From CAYNLK01 sp964398055 (GTDB lineage: Bacteria > Chloroflexota > Anaerolineae > 4572-78 > J111): DNA of 64,000 bases. Every line of letters begins with the position of its first letter. Positions within the stretch are counted from its first letter, which is position 1. The DNA lies in the NCBI GenBank assembly GCA_964398055.1, contig CAYNLK010000024.1:38170-102169 (forward strand), given 5' to 3'. The notes under the pieces were generated by a model, which did not search any database, was not told the DNA's origin, and was given only the letters and a program-made list of their open reading frames with translations. Made by a program: the position numbers and the translations under genes. Of this stretch, positions 16,833-27,466 are shown one piece after another.

Positions 16833-18319
16833 CCACCATCACTCAACCTGTCCGAGTGCGTTATGCGCCCAGCCCAACCGGTGACTTCCATGTGGGCGGG
16901 GCGCGGACGGCCCTATTTAATTATCTTTTTGCCCGCCACTACGGCGGCAAATTTATTTTGCGGATTGAAGATACCGATCAAAAGCGCTACAACCCCCAGG
17001 CCTTGCAATGGCTGTTGGCCGGGCTGCGCTATCTGCAGTTGGATTGGGATGAAGGACCGGAAGTTGGTGGTCCTTATGGTCCTTACGTTCAAACTGAGCG
17101 TCTTGACCTCTACCAAGATTACTGCCAGCAGTTGCTCGAGGCCGGACACGCCTATCGCTGCTTCTGCACGCCGGAACGGCTGGAGGCGCTGCGCCAGGAA
17201 CGTGAGCGAAATAATGACCCTACCACCGGCTACGATCGCTTTTGCCGTAACCTTGATCCCGACGAAGCCGCGGCCCGGGCCAGGCGCGGTGAAAGTCATG
17301 TTGTTCGGGCCAGGTTGCCCCTTACGGGTGAGCTTACCATGCACGATGTTATTCGCGGCGACATCACCGTGCAAAATGCCCTGCTCCAAGACGCGGTATT
17401 GATGAAGTCGGATGGTATTCCCACGTACCACCTGGCCAATGTGATCGATGATCACCTCATGGCCATCACCCACATTCTCCGGGGCGATGAGTGGGTCAAC
17501 AGCCTGCCTCTCCATATCCATCTCTATAACGCCTTTGGCTGGTCGCCGCCGGTAATGGCTCACCTGCCGCTGATTCTCAACCCCTCCGGTCAGGGCAAAA
17601 TGAGCAAACGAGAGGGTCGCGCCCCTGATGGGCGGCTCTTGCCTGTTTTTGTGCGGACTTTTCAAGAACTGGGGTACTTACCCGAGGCTATGGTCAACTA
17701 CCTGGCTTTGCTGGGCTGGAGTTACGACGACAAGACTGAATTGATGACCAGAGCGGAACTGATCGAGCGCTTCAGCCTGGAACGGGTGAACGCCTCGCCG
17801 GCGGCCTGGAATTATGAAAAACTGGATCACTTTAACGGCCATTACATTCGCCAACTGTCGGTTGAGGATTTAACCGACCGGTTACTACCCTACCTGGCGG
17901 CAGCCGGCCTGCCGGCCGACCGGGCCAGGCTGCTCCAGATCACCCCGTTGATCCAGGAACGAATTACCAAACTCAGCGAAGCCCCCGAAAAGGTCGATTT
18001 TTTCTTTGTCGACGAGTTGCCTCCTTACGATCCGGCCCAACTGATCCCCAAGAAAGGGGACGCGACCCTGGCCTCGACCGTGTTGCAGCGAGCCTGGCAA
18101 ACGCTGCAAACCGTTGACTTCAACCACGACGCCCTGGATGTTGCCCTGCGGGCCGCCGCTGCCGAGTTGGGCCTCAACGCCGGGCAGATGTTCCAACCGA
18201 TTCGGGTGGCCGTGTGTGGTCGCATGGTGGCCCCGCCGCTCTTTGAAACGTTGGTGGTATTGGGCCGGGAGACGGTCTTAAAACGAATCGAGCAGGCCAT
18301 TGCCAGGCTGCAAGGTTGA
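16829..18319 (+). CDS. gltX: Glutamyl-tRNA synthetase
   Basis: A class I synthetase of 496 residues that charges tRNA(Glu). The HIGH-type signature is in APSPTGDFHVGGARTALFN; the KMSKS-type loop is GKMSKREG. RIEDTDQKR and RGDEWVNSLPLHI are further GluRS blocks. The C-terminal anticodon-binding domain is complete. A separate glnS gene (22383-24071) is also present, so this enzyme may be discriminating. The stop is TGA, which shows UGA is a normal stop in this genome. Confidence 0.96.
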   Translation: MTTITQPVRVRYAPSPTGDFHVGGARTALFNYLFARHYGGKFILRIEDTDQKRYNPQALQWLLAGLRYLQLDWDEGPEVGGPYGPYVQTERLDLYQDYCQQLLEAGHAYRCFCTPERLEALRQERERNNDPTTGYDRFCRNLDPDEAAARARRGESHVVRARLPLTGELTMHDVIRGDITVQNALLQDAVLMKSDGIPTYHLANVIDDHLMAITHILRGDEWVNSLPLHIHLYNAFGWSPPVMAHLPLILNPSGQGKMSKREGRAPDGRLLPVFVRTFQELGYLPEAMVNYLALLGWSYDDKTELMTRAELIERFSLERVNASPAAWNYEKLDHFNGHYIRQLSVEDLTDRLLPYLAAAGLPADRARLLQITPLIQERITKLSEAPEKVDFFFVDELPPYDPAQLIPKKGDATLASTVLQRAWQTLQTVDFNHDALDVALRAAAAELGLNAGQMFQPIRVAVCGRMVAPPLFETLVVLGRETVLKRIEQAIARLQG

Positions 18320-18440
18320 GTTTGGTTTTTGGTAGCTTGGCTGGTATGATTTTTCTACGTATTTTATGATGGTGAGAGTATAAGAAGGGGTAGAGGTTGT
18401 CTGGCCCTACTTGTTTTAAGGATGAAGAAAGGATGGGACT

Positions 18441-19232
18441 GTGATCGATATCGAAGCAAAAGAATTCGATTCGGCGCCGGCAGTTGAAGCTGCGGGCAAG
18501 GATGATAGCTCCCCGGCTGCGGTGGATGAAAAACGAGCCGGCGGGCAAAATGGCTGGGTCCTCTTTATCATTGGGATTCTGGTGGGTGGGCTGGCCGGTT
18601 TTTTCTTGTACCCGCTGCTGATCCCTGAATCAGATACGGCTCCGCTGGCTAATGTGGTCGATTCCGGGCAGATCAACAAACCCGATGCCCAGCAAACCAT
18701 TATGCTGGCGGTGGCGGATGGTTCCCGCCACTTTCAGGGTGATCCCAGCGCCCCTATCACCCTGATCGAGTTTGCCGATTTCAATTGCGGCTATTGCGGT
18801 AAATGGACCACCGAGACTTTACCCCGGCTTGATGAAAAGTATATCCAAACCGGCAAAATGCGGATGGCTTATGTTCACTACCCCATTTTGGGCACCGACT
18901 CGATGACGGCAGCCCAGGCAACCGAATGTGCGGCTCAACAAGACACTTTTTGGGACTATCACAATATTTTGTATGCCAACCAGGGCATCGGCTTTAGCCC
19001 GACCAATCTGACCAAACTGGCCGGGGATATCGGCCTGGATACGAAGCTATTTCAAGAGTGCCTGGCCAACTTTACCGATATGTCTATGTTGGAAAACGAT
19101 ATTCGTCTGGCTCGCATCATGGGGGTGCGCGGCACACCCGCCTTTTTGATCAACGGCATCCCCCTGGCCGGGGCTTACCCTTATGAGGATTTTGAACGGA
19201 TTATCGAAGGGATTTTGGCCGGGGAGTTCTAA
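18441..19232 (+). CDS. Membrane-anchored DsbA-family thiol oxidoreductase
   Basis: 263 residues. The start GTG at 18441 has AAAGGATG upstream. A cytoplasmic acidic leader (1-37) precedes one membrane helix (about 38-60), so the thioredoxin-fold domain (about 90-260) faces outside. The active site is NCGYCGKW and the cis-Pro loop is VRGTPAFLINGIPL; the helical insertion is typical of the DsbA/DSBA-like family (Thioredoxin_4). Expected role: disulfide formation or repair in exported proteins. No VKOR or DsbB partner is adjacent. A clear terminator follows. Confidence 0.88.
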   Translation: MIDIEAKEFDSAPAVEAAGKDDSSPAAVDEKRAGGQNGWVLFIIGILVGGLAGFFLYPLLIPESDTAPLANVVDSGQINKPDAQQTIMLAVADGSRHFQGDPSAPITLIEFADFNCGYCGKWTTETLPRLDEKYIQTGKMRMAYVHYPILGTDSMTAAQATECAAQQDTFWDYHNILYANQGIGFSPTNLTKLAGDIGLDTKLFQECLANFTDMSMLENDIRLARIMGVRGTPAFLINGIPLAGAYPYEDFERIIEGILAGEF

Positions 19233-19255
19233 AAACCCCCAATTTTTGGGGTTTT
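19231..19255 (+). terminator. Intrinsic terminator after the DsbA-like gene
   Basis: AAAACCCC (19232-19239) pairs with GGGGTTTT (19248-19255) around an 8-nt AT-rich loop. The stem ends in four T; the symmetrical A tract gives it some bidirectional character. Confidence 0.75.
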
Positions 19256-19305
19256 CACTGTTGGGTTTTGGGTTATAATGTGATCAAGCTCTTCGATTGT
19301 TCCAG

Positions 19306-19334
19306 TTGACAAACTCATCTTCGTAGTATATGAT
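19306..19334 (+). promoter_or_regulatory. Strong sigma70 promoter of the first Flp pilin gene
   Basis: A consensus TTGACA (19306-19311), a 17-bp spacer and TATGAT (19329-19334). The ATG is 40 nt downstream, behind AAAGGAGGT. This is the closest to consensus of the promoters seen here and fits an abundant structural protein. Confidence 0.78.
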
Positions 19335-19374
19335 GTTTTTAGTTTGAAAATTCTAACGAAAGGAGGTAAATACC

Positions 19375-19521
19375 ATGTTGTTTCTGCCCCGTGAAGAAGG
19401 TCAAGGTTTGGTAGAATACGCGTTGATCCTGGTTCTGGTCGCTATCGTTGTGATTGCCATTCTCCTGCTGCTTGGCCCGGTCGTTGGTAACGTCTTCAGC
19501 AACATTGTTGGTAACCTGTAA
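19375..19521 (+). CDS. Flp/Fap-type pilin, 48 residues
   Basis: A minimal type IVb prepilin. A short charged leader ending EEGQG is followed by LVEYALILVLVAIVVIAILL, the Flp signature: a Gly cleavage site, Glu at mature position about 4 and a hydrophobic helix. The mature pilin ends in GNVFSNIVGNL. AAAGGAGGT sits 8 nt before the ATG. The gene has its own promoter and terminator. No prepilin peptidase or tad genes are nearby, so they must lie elsewhere. A second, longer pilin is at 36439-36846. Confidence 0.88.
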   Translation: MLFLPREEGQGLVEYALILVLVAIVVIAILLLLGPVVGNVFSNIVGNL

Positions 19522-19560
19522 ACCTTTTTATTCTTTAGTACTTCATAGCCTATTTATTAA

Positions 19561-19586
19561 AAAAGCCACCCTCTGCGGTGGCTTTT
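19561..19586 (+). terminator. Terminator of the first pilin gene
   Basis: AAAAGCCACC (19561-19570) and GGTGGCTTTT (19577-19586) form a perfect 10-bp stem with a 6-nt loop, ending in TTTTGTCTTTTC. The A tract on the left makes it usable on both strands, so it may also stop the convergent yyaL transcript. Confidence 0.88.
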
Positions 19587-19677
19587 GTCTTTTCTCCTTC
19601 CTCAAAATTCAACAGTTGAGCCGTCCGTAAAGGCATAGGGATACCTTTGCTACGGTCAAAAATTGGATCCGCTGAGT

Positions 19678-21723
19678 CTACTCGTTTAAGAGTGCCGCCA
19701 GGGTCTCAACCGTGGTAACCGGTTGTTGGCAGGTGAAATTCTGGCAAACGTAAACGGTAGCCTGATCGTTTCGAGCGGGCCGGTTATGTGCTAATTCGGG
19801 ATGACTGGCCGCCTCATCTTCACCGGTAACGGCCACCACTTGATTGGGCCGGTACGGTTGTTGTACCACCCGCAGCAGCGCGGTGGTGTCTGCTGCGCCC
19901 AACTGGCCGATGAGGGCGATCTCCCGGGGTGAGGCGAGGGCAAACTCCAGCGCGCCCAGCCAGTGGGCAAAGGCAGCCGGGTATTGGGCCAGCACTTGTT
20001 GCAGGGAAGCCAGGGCCTCGATGGCCGGAGTCTCATACCTGGCCCGGCCGGTGTAGGCTGCCAACAGCAGCAGGGTTCGGACCGCCATGCTGTTGCCGCT
20101 TGGGCTGGCATTGTCTTGTAAGCTTTTGGGCCGGGTGACCAGAATCTCGTGGTCATCGGCTGTGTCAAAAAAGCCGCCGGCCTGCTGGTCGGAGAAATGC
20201 TCCAGGACCACATCCATCAGCTCTTGGGCGGCCTGAAACCAGCGCGGCTCAAAGGTAGTTTGATACAGGGCCAGCAGTCCATCGGCGTAAAAAGCATAAT
20301 CCTCCAGATAGCCCATCAACTTGGCCTGGCCCGGTTCGGCTTTCCAGGTACGAAACAGGCGGCCATCTTGCCTCAGCGTGGTCAAAATGAACTCGGCGTT
20401 GCGCGTAGCAACCTCAATGTAGTCTGGTCGCTCGAGCATCCGGCCGGCTTCGGCCAGGGCGGCCAGCATCAACCCATTCCAGGCGGTGATAATTTTTTCG
20501 TCCCGGCTGGGCTTGATGCGCTTTTCCCGGGCCTCGAATAATCTGGCCCGACCTTTGGTCAGAATATCGTTCAAAGTATCCAATCCCAAATTCAAGGTCT
20601 CGGCCACCTGTTCGAGTGGTTGAGGCAGGTTCAAAATTGACTTGCCTTCAAAATTGCCGCCCGGTTTGACATCGTAGGCGGTGCAGAAGATATCGCCTTC
20701 AGCGTCCCCCAGAATTGCCCTGATCTCAGCCGGCGTCCACAGGAAGAACTTACCTTCTTCACCCTCACTATCGGCATCTTGGGTAGAGTAAAAACCGCCG
20801 GCGGGATCGGTCATTTCCCTGACTACATAATCAAGGGTTTCGGTCACTATCCGGCGATAGAATGGGTTTCCGGTTAGTTGGTAGGTGTGCAGATAAAGCC
20901 GGGCCAGCAGGGCATTGTCATACAGCATCTTTTCAAAGTGGGGCACCAGCCAGACTCGATCAACGGAATAGCGATGAAAGCCCCCGCCTAGCTGGTCATA
21001 CATACCGCCGTGAGCCATCTTCTGCAAGGTGCGTTCAACCATCTCCAGTACATTTTGACGCCGGTTGCGGTAGTAGGCCCGTAGTAAAAAATCATAGGTC
21101 ATCGGTTGGGGAAATTTGGGCGCGCTGCCAAAACCGCCATGCGCCTGGTCAAAGGTGCGGGCTAAATTTGAGATGGCCAGCTCCGGTACGGCCGGATCCA
21201 AGGAACCGGCCGATTGCAAGGGAATAGCCGTTTTCATGCGGGCGAGCAGAGTGGTTCCATTTTTGGTAATATCTTCCTGGCGATGATGATAAGCCTGGGC
21301 CACGCTCTGCAAAACCTGTTGAAAACTGGGCATACCGTAGCGCGGCGTAGGCGGAAAATAAGTGCCGCCATAGAAAGGTACCCCTGCCGGAGTCAGAAAA
21401 ACGCTCATAGGCCAGCCGCCCTGACCGGTCAGGGCGACCACGGCGTCCATATAAATCGTGTCCAGGTCAGGCCGTTCTTCCCGATCCACCTTAATGTTGA
21501 TAAAATGCTCGTTCATGAACCTGGCGGTTTGCTCGTTCTCAAAACTCTCATGCTCCATTACGTGGCACCAGTGGCAAGCCGAGTAGCCGATGCTCAAAAA
21601 AATTGGCTTGTCTTCGGCGCTGGCCCGGGCCAGCGCTTCTTCACCCCACGGGTACCAGTCGACCGGATTGTTGGCGTGCTGCAACAGATAGGGACTGCTC
21701 TCCTGCGCCAGTCTGTTCGGCAT
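19678..21723 (-). CDS. YyaL/SSP411-type protein (thioredoxin-like DUF255 plus six-hairpin domain)
   Basis: 681 residues. The N-terminal 170 residues are a thioredoxin-like domain with SYSACHWCHVM-type active site (here IGYSACHWCHVMEHESF) and the block FINIKVDREERPDLD. The remainder is an (alpha/alpha)6 glycosidase-like toroid with GGMYDQLGGGFHRYSVD and PHFEKMLYDNALL. The family (YyaL in Bacillus, SPATA20 in animals) is widespread, but its reaction is not settled; a redox or carbohydrate/epimerase role is conjectured. AAAGGAGAG precedes the ATG. It is transcribed alone, towards the pilin terminator. Confidence 0.92.
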   Translation of the reverse strand: MPNRLAQESSPYLLQHANNPVDWYPWGEEALARASAEDKPIFLSIGYSACHWCHVMEHESFENEQTARFMNEHFINIKVDREERPDLDTIYMDAVVALTGQGGWPMSVFLTPAGVPFYGGTYFPPTPRYGMPSFQQVLQSVAQAYHHRQEDITKNGTTLLARMKTAIPLQSAGSLDPAVPELAISNLARTFDQAHGGFGSAPKFPQPMTYDFLLRAYYRNRRQNVLEMVERTLQKMAHGGMYDQLGGGFHRYSVDRVWLVPHFEKMLYDNALLARLYLHTYQLTGNPFYRRIVTETLDYVVREMTDPAGGFYSTQDADSEGEEGKFFLWTPAEIRAILGDAEGDIFCTAYDVKPGGNFEGKSILNLPQPLEQVAETLNLGLDTLNDILTKGRARLFEAREKRIKPSRDEKIITAWNGLMLAALAEAGRMLERPDYIEVATRNAEFILTTLRQDGRLFRTWKAEPGQAKLMGYLEDYAFYADGLLALYQTTFEPRWFQAAQELMDVVLEHFSDQQAGGFFDTADDHEILVTRPKSLQDNASPSGNSMAVRTLLLLAAYTGRARYETPAIEALASLQQVLAQYPAAFAHWLGALEFALASPREIALIGQLGAADTTALLRVVQQPYRPNQVVAVTGEDEAASHPELAHNRPARNDQATVYVCQNFTCQQPVTTVETLAALLNE

Positions 21724-21830
21724 AAATCTCTCCTTTTTTATAAAAACTCTTATAAAAATTATACCGGCTTAACCCCAAAAGGTAAAGCGCGCCTGGTTAC
21801 TTGAACCTTTGCCCATTTCAGGGTATACTC

Positions 21831-21973
21831 AGAGGGTGTCTAAAAATTCTTTATTAACCACGAAGAACACGAAGGAACACTAAGAAAAAGGCTAAAAACT
21901 TCGTGTTTGTTTGTGTCCTTCGTGGATTTTACCCTCCTCGAACCGAGATTTTACCAATTCTTAGACAGCCTCT
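21831..21973. mobile_element. 143-bp MITE-like element with terminal inverted repeats
   Basis: The ends AGAGGgTGTCTAAaAATT (21831-21848) and the inverse of AATTCTTAGACAGCCTCT (21956-21973) match at 16 of 18 positions. Inside, CCACGAAG and CTTCGTGG form a second inverted pair about 50 bp apart. There is no transposase. The element sits directly upstream of the small gene at 22015 and supplies its leader. Mobility by a transposase elsewhere is inference. Confidence 0.55.
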
Positions 21974-22014
21974 CAGCAGATGAACTCAGCCAAGGTCACA
22001 CCAGCCGAGGGGAT

Positions 22015-22257
22015 ATGGTTCGATTTGAATATATGATCTGTACCTCACAAATGATGCGGATTACCTTTGTCAACGGCCACTGGCAAGGCGATTTACCGCC
22101 GGATACGCCAGGCGCGTTGCAGAGCTGCCCTGACCTATGGGAATTTCTTCAGCGAGTTGGCAACAGTGGTTGGGAGCTGGTCACGGTGACTACCAATGAT
22201 GCCGCCGAGGCTGAGGCGATGTTGACCACCCTTTACTTGAAGCGTGAAAAGGTGTAG
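22015..22257 (+). CDS. DUF4177-like small protein
   Basis: 80 residues from ATG 22015, which has GAGGGGA five bases upstream. The frame stays open upstream, but only through the inverted-repeat element, so the longer version is not credited. The pattern (FEYMI...G.LQSCPDLWEFLQRVGNSGWELVTV) resembles DUF4177 proteins, small beta-alpha domains of unknown function that often occur as single genes. A strong terminator follows at 22323-22357. Confidence 0.6.
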   Translation: MVRFEYMICTSQMMRITFVNGHWQGDLPPDTPGALQSCPDLWEFLQRVGNSGWELVTVTTNDAAEAEAMLTTLYLKREKV

Positions 22258-22322
22258 TTTCGAAACAATATCAGCCAAACCTGGCCGAACGGGCCGCCGG
22301 GTTTACATTCGGCTCAATAATC

Positions 22323-22357
22323 AACAAGCCCTGCTTCAACAGGAGGCAGGGCTTGTT
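22323..22357. terminator. Bidirectional terminator between the DUF4177-like gene and glnS
   Basis: AACAAGCCCTGC (22323-22334) and GCAGGGCTTGTT (22346-22357) form a perfect 12-bp stem with an 11-nt loop, followed by TGTTTT on the plus strand. It lies between convergent genes. Confidence 0.82.
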
Positions 22358-22382
22358 TGTTTTGGCAAAGCTGGGCGAGGCT

Positions 22383-24071
<1,689 letters not shown>

Positions 24072-24111
24072 AGTTGTAAGTTCCTTCTTATCATCCTTTT
24101 GGCTGCTAAAG

Positions 24112-25290
24112 TTATTGCCCTGCTCCGCCCGGCCCGGTGGTTCCGGTATTGACTGTCGGCACAATTCCGGGGCCGGGAATGACCAGGTTCGGCACGGTCC
24201 CTTCCGGGGTAAAGATGATTTTGTCGGTCGATTGCAGGGCATTGGCGTTCGCCTGCACTTTTTGCAGCTCCAGAAAACCCGGATACCGGCTATATAATTC
24301 GGCCAGAGCCAGTTGGGGGGCCAGATCGGCTTTGGCCTTCTCCGTAGCGGCTTCGGCCAGGGCCCGGTTGATGGCCAGGTCTTGCTCGGCCGCAAATAAC
24401 TCGTTGGCCTTTTGCGCCTCGATCACGGCTCGTTCGGCCTGAACTCTGGTCTGTTCGTTGGCTCGTTCCGCCTCGATCACGGCCCGCTGGGCCAAGATCC
24501 TCTCCTGCTGTAGCCGGGCCAGGGTGGTCTCCTGACGAGCCTGCTCCTGGATCCGGCTCTGCTCGATTCTGATCTCTCCCTCCTGGCGGGCCTGCTCGGC
24601 TGAAGCCTGAGCCTCGGCCCGCAGTTTGTCCTGGGCTGCCTTCTCGGTTTCCAGCCGGCTCTGCACAATGGCGTCCAGCGCGGCCTGCACTGCTGGTGAG
24701 AGGATCACATTGGGCACTACCACATTTTCAATTTGCAGGCCAAAATTCGCCGCCAGATCACTAACTTCATTATCGATACAGGCCCGCAATTCATCCCGCG
24801 CCGTGCCGACCACGTTATCATCAAAATTGCGATCCCCCACGCACACTTTCATCGCCTGTTTAGCCAGGTCTTGCACCCGGCTCCGGGCCAGATTGTCATC
24901 CAGAAAGATGTTGCGATATTCGGCCCACTTTTCCTGCAACACATCTTTTTGGGCCAGGTTGGGCCTAAAAATGTCGCCACTGACCACCAGGCCAAGGCGC
25001 TGCTTATCCCTGGTAATAATCTCATCATCCTGCACGTCGAAGGGGATGGCCTGGCTGGAAATCCTTCTCAGCTCCACGTAGAAGCCAAAATCACTGTACA
25101 CTCCCGGTCCAACAATGTTGACGATCCGGCCGCTTTGAAATTGAACGCCAACTTCTTGCTCCTCCACCCGTTCAAACAGGTAGAAGAATTGGCTAAAAAA
25201 CGACATCAGGACGCCCAGCACAATGACAATGATAATCAATACAAAGAAGATCGAAGCACCACTCTTAAACCGGCCCAATAATGATCGCAT
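24112..25290 (-). CDS. SPFH/band 7 (prohibitin-like) membrane protein
   Basis: 392 residues. One N-terminal membrane helix (about 13-37) is followed by the SPFH domain: VEEQEVGVQFQSGRIVNIVGPG, then the family-type block LGLQIENVVVPNVILSP (here FGLQIENVVVPN). A long Ala/Glu/Gln/Arg-rich coiled coil spans about 215-330, and the tail is Gly/Pro-rich. Such proteins oligomerise into rings or cages on membranes and organise microdomains or proteases. No NfeD-like or FtsH partner is adjacent. It is upstream of glnS on the same strand. Confidence 0.85.
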   Translation of the reverse strand: MRSLLGRFKSGASIFFVLIIIVIVLGVLMSFFSQFFYLFERVEEQEVGVQFQSGRIVNIVGPGVYSDFGFYVELRRISSQAIPFDVQDDEIITRDKQRLGLVVSGDIFRPNLAQKDVLQEKWAEYRNIFLDDNLARSRVQDLAKQAMKVCVGDRNFDDNVVGTARDELRACIDNEVSDLAANFGLQIENVVVPNVILSPAVQAALDAIVQSRLETEKAAQDKLRAEAQASAEQARQEGEIRIEQSRIQEQARQETTLARLQQERILAQRAVIEAERANEQTRVQAERAVIEAQKANELFAAEQDLAINRALAEAATEKAKADLAPQLALAELYSRYPGFLELQKVQANANALQSTDKIIFTPEGTVPNLVIPGPGIVPTVNTGTTGPGGAGQ

Positions 25291-25382
25291 AGATGTTCCT
25301 CCTGTTGGTTTGAATGAAATTAAGGTACCTATTTTTAACCGTCGGGTTGCATTTTACTCCAAATACTCAGATTGTCATAGGC

Positions 25383-26614
25383 TTACTTTTGAGCTAATGC
25401 ACCGGATCTGATCGACCAGCGGCCCGCGACGACCAGCATCAGCGCCAGCAAGCCGGCTGCCAACCCATACAACCAGCTCAGCCCCAGCCAGGGGATGAGG
25501 GCATAGGCCAGGGGTGGGCCGATGGCGCTGGCCAGATCGCCAACGGTGAAGAGCTAGCCCAACTGCCGTCCGTGATGTCCGTGGCCGGCCAGATCACCCA
25601 CAATGGCCGTTGACAAGCTCTGATTGCTGCCGCTGGTAACAGCCGCCAGGGGCAACCCCGTCAAAATCGCCAGCGGCGACCCCGATGCCAGCAAACCGAA
25701 CCCGGCCACACCCGGCGACAGTCCGCCGGCCACCACCTGCCAGCGGCTGACCGTCCGATCCGAAAGGCCGCCCAGCAGCGGCGCCGCGGTCATGGCCAGC
25801 AGGCTCTGGCTGCCCAGTCCCAGGCCGGTCAGCGTGGCCACCCCTACGGTGTAACCGGCCAACTGGATCGACTCGCCCAGTTGGGCCAGCAGCAGCAGGC
25901 CAAAGGTCGACGCCAATATTCCCGGTACCAATAACCGATTGAGCCCCAACAGCGCAATCGCCGAGATCAGTTCGGCCCGGTGGACCGGTTTGAGCGGTGA
26001 TATACTATCGACAACAGCCGATTCACTTTTGGTCTGCCGAAAGTACCGTGTTTCAGGCAGGAGGATTAACGCAACCATCGCCCCTGGCAGGGTCAGCCCG
26101 GCGCTGATATCCATAGCCCGGTGGTAGCCCAGCCAATCGGTCAGCAGCCCGCCTATAATAGCCCCCCCGACGCGCCCAAAAAGAAGAAAATCTGGTAAAA
26201 ACCTACCCAGCGCCCCCGGCTATGGTAGTCGCTTACATCCATAATGATGGTATTGCCACCCACCCAAATGCCAACCCAGGCCAGGCCCCACAGCAGCCGG
26301 CCCAGCAGCAGCGGCCAGAAGCCCTGAGTCAGGGCGTAGCAGGCTGTGGAGCCGGCCCCGCAAAATAGGGCCGCCACAAACAGCGGCCGGCGAAGCCAAC
26401 GATCAAAGGCCAAACCGGCCGGCACATTCAATAACAGCCGGATGAACCGGTTAGCCGACAGTAACACCCCCACGCTGGCCAGCGACACACCGGCTTCGAC
26501 CGTATGGGTCGGCAGCACCGCATAAAGCGACGAGTCGCCCATAAGCGACAGACCCGTGCCCAGGCCGACCGGCAGCACGACTCGCCAGGGTGAGATAGGG
26601 ACATCCTTTGGCAT
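25383..26614 (-). pseudogene. Broken MFS transporter (frameshift plus in-frame TAG)
   Basis: A 12-helix major facilitator gene disrupted twice. The N-terminal half (26614 to about 26160) has FDRWLRRPLF and LLGRLLWGLAWVGIW. At a G7 run (plus-strand C7, 26162-26168) one extra G would restore the frame into IIGGLLTDWLGYHRAMDI. In the C-terminal half a TAG (25554-25556) follows GRQLG, yet the same frame continues with LFTVGDLASAIGPPLAYALIPWLG-type sequence to TAA at 25383. Two independent lesions suggest a true pseudogene; a homopolymer sequencing error could explain the first only. Substrate unknown. Confidence 0.75.
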
Positions 26615-26623
26615 ATTATAGAT

Positions 26624-26660
26624 AAAAAAACCCCCATTCCTGCGGATGCGGATATGGGAG
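26624..26660 (-). terminator. Terminator downstream of the lipoprotein gene
   Basis: On the minus strand CTCCCAT (26660-26654) pairs with ATGGGGG (26637-26631), with one G-T pair, followed by T7. It separates the lipoprotein transcript from the broken MFS gene. Confidence 0.55.
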
Positions 26661-26720
26661 TCAGAATTCGATAGGTTTTTGACTCACCAGTACGGCCGCT
26701 CAAGTCGGCAATGGCTCGCC

Positions 26721-26825
26721 CTTCGCTATTCACTATTCGCTATTCGTTATTCGCTATTCACTATTCGTTATTCGCTATTCGTTATTCGCTATTCGTTATT
26801 CGCTATTCGTTATTCGCTATTCGTT
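26721..26825. repeat. Heptanucleotide array of 15 units
   Basis: The array is 15 consecutive 7-mers of the form ATTCGCT, ATTCGTT or ATTCACT (the first is CTTCGCT), with alternation of GCT and GTT units over most of it. It ends four bases from the stop codon of the lipoprotein gene (26829). No protein coding is supported here. Confidence 0.95.
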
Positions 26826-26828
26826 CGC

Positions 26829-27380
26829 TCACTGCTCACATAGTACTACATTACCGGCCAGATCGGTGTGGTACTCGTATTGCTGGCCCTGGGCAGACAG
26901 GCTCATCAAAAAGCCAGGCGTAATTACCTGGGCGTACATATAACCTTCTTGGGGACAGCCCAGACTGGCATCGCTCCAGTCCACCGCTTCTAGCGAGACC
27001 AGGCTAATTTCGCTGGCCGGGGCTCCAGTTCGGGCGGCCAGGTCGGCTATGGCGGCGGCCAGGGCTTTTTCACTGCCAGGCAGAGGCTGGACTGCACCAG
27101 AAGCTGGGACCATACCTGGTTCCTTTACGGGTGAAACCGACTCGCCAGGCAAGGCCGGTTCACCAAGTTCTGTCGGCAAATTGGTCGGCGTTGGCGCGGT
27201 GGTTGAGGTTGGGCTGGGAGTGGCGGTTGGCAGCTCCTCACTCTCGGGCGCGCTCTGAATCTCCAAAGTATCGACGGGTTGAATATCTTCCCTGGTAGCT
27301 CCCCCCCCACAGGCGGCAGTGGTCAGCGCCACGCTCAACAAAATTACTACCAGACCTGATTGACTCATTCGCTCAAACAT
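26829..27380 (-). CDS. Lipoprotein with a conserved WxDxSLGCP domain
   Basis: 183 residues from ATG 27380, chosen because GGAGG lies 8 nt upstream; an earlier ATG adds eight residues that cover that site. Signal peptide and lipobox (ALTTAAC) are followed by a Pro/Thr-rich linker (about 45-75). The C-terminal 75-residue domain has DLAARTG, VDWSDASLGCPQEGYMYAQV and ITPGF, a pattern I recognise from other Chloroflexota secreted proteins but cannot name. The two Cys (SLGCP and VLCEQ) may form a disulfide. The function is unknown. Confidence 0.7.
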   Translation of the reverse strand: MFERMSQSGLVVILLSVALTTAACGGGATREDIQPVDTLEIQSAPESEELPTATPSPTSTTAPTPTNLPTELGEPALPGESVSPVKEPGMVPASGAVQPLPGSEKALAAAIADLAARTGAPASEISLVSLEAVDWSDASLGCPQEGYMYAQVITPGFLMSLSAQGQQYEYHTDLAGNVVLCEQ

Positions 27381-27466
27381 ATCATTTACCTCCAACACTT
27401 TCATTGACAGGCTCTTATCAAAAAGACGCCGGTTGGAGGAGAAAAGTTCCCTGAAGAGACGAGAGC

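Noticed and set aside
24072..24395. 108-codon N-terminal extension of glnS
   Set aside because: It lies on the 3' part of the SPFH gene in another frame; GlnRS homology begins just after ATG 24071.
25554..25556. TAG in the MFS gene as pyrrolysine
   Set aside because: The gene is also frameshifted, transporters are not known Pyl proteins, and no pyl genes are seen.
26721..26825. CRISPR array
   Set aside because: Contiguous 7-mers with no spacers and no cas genes.
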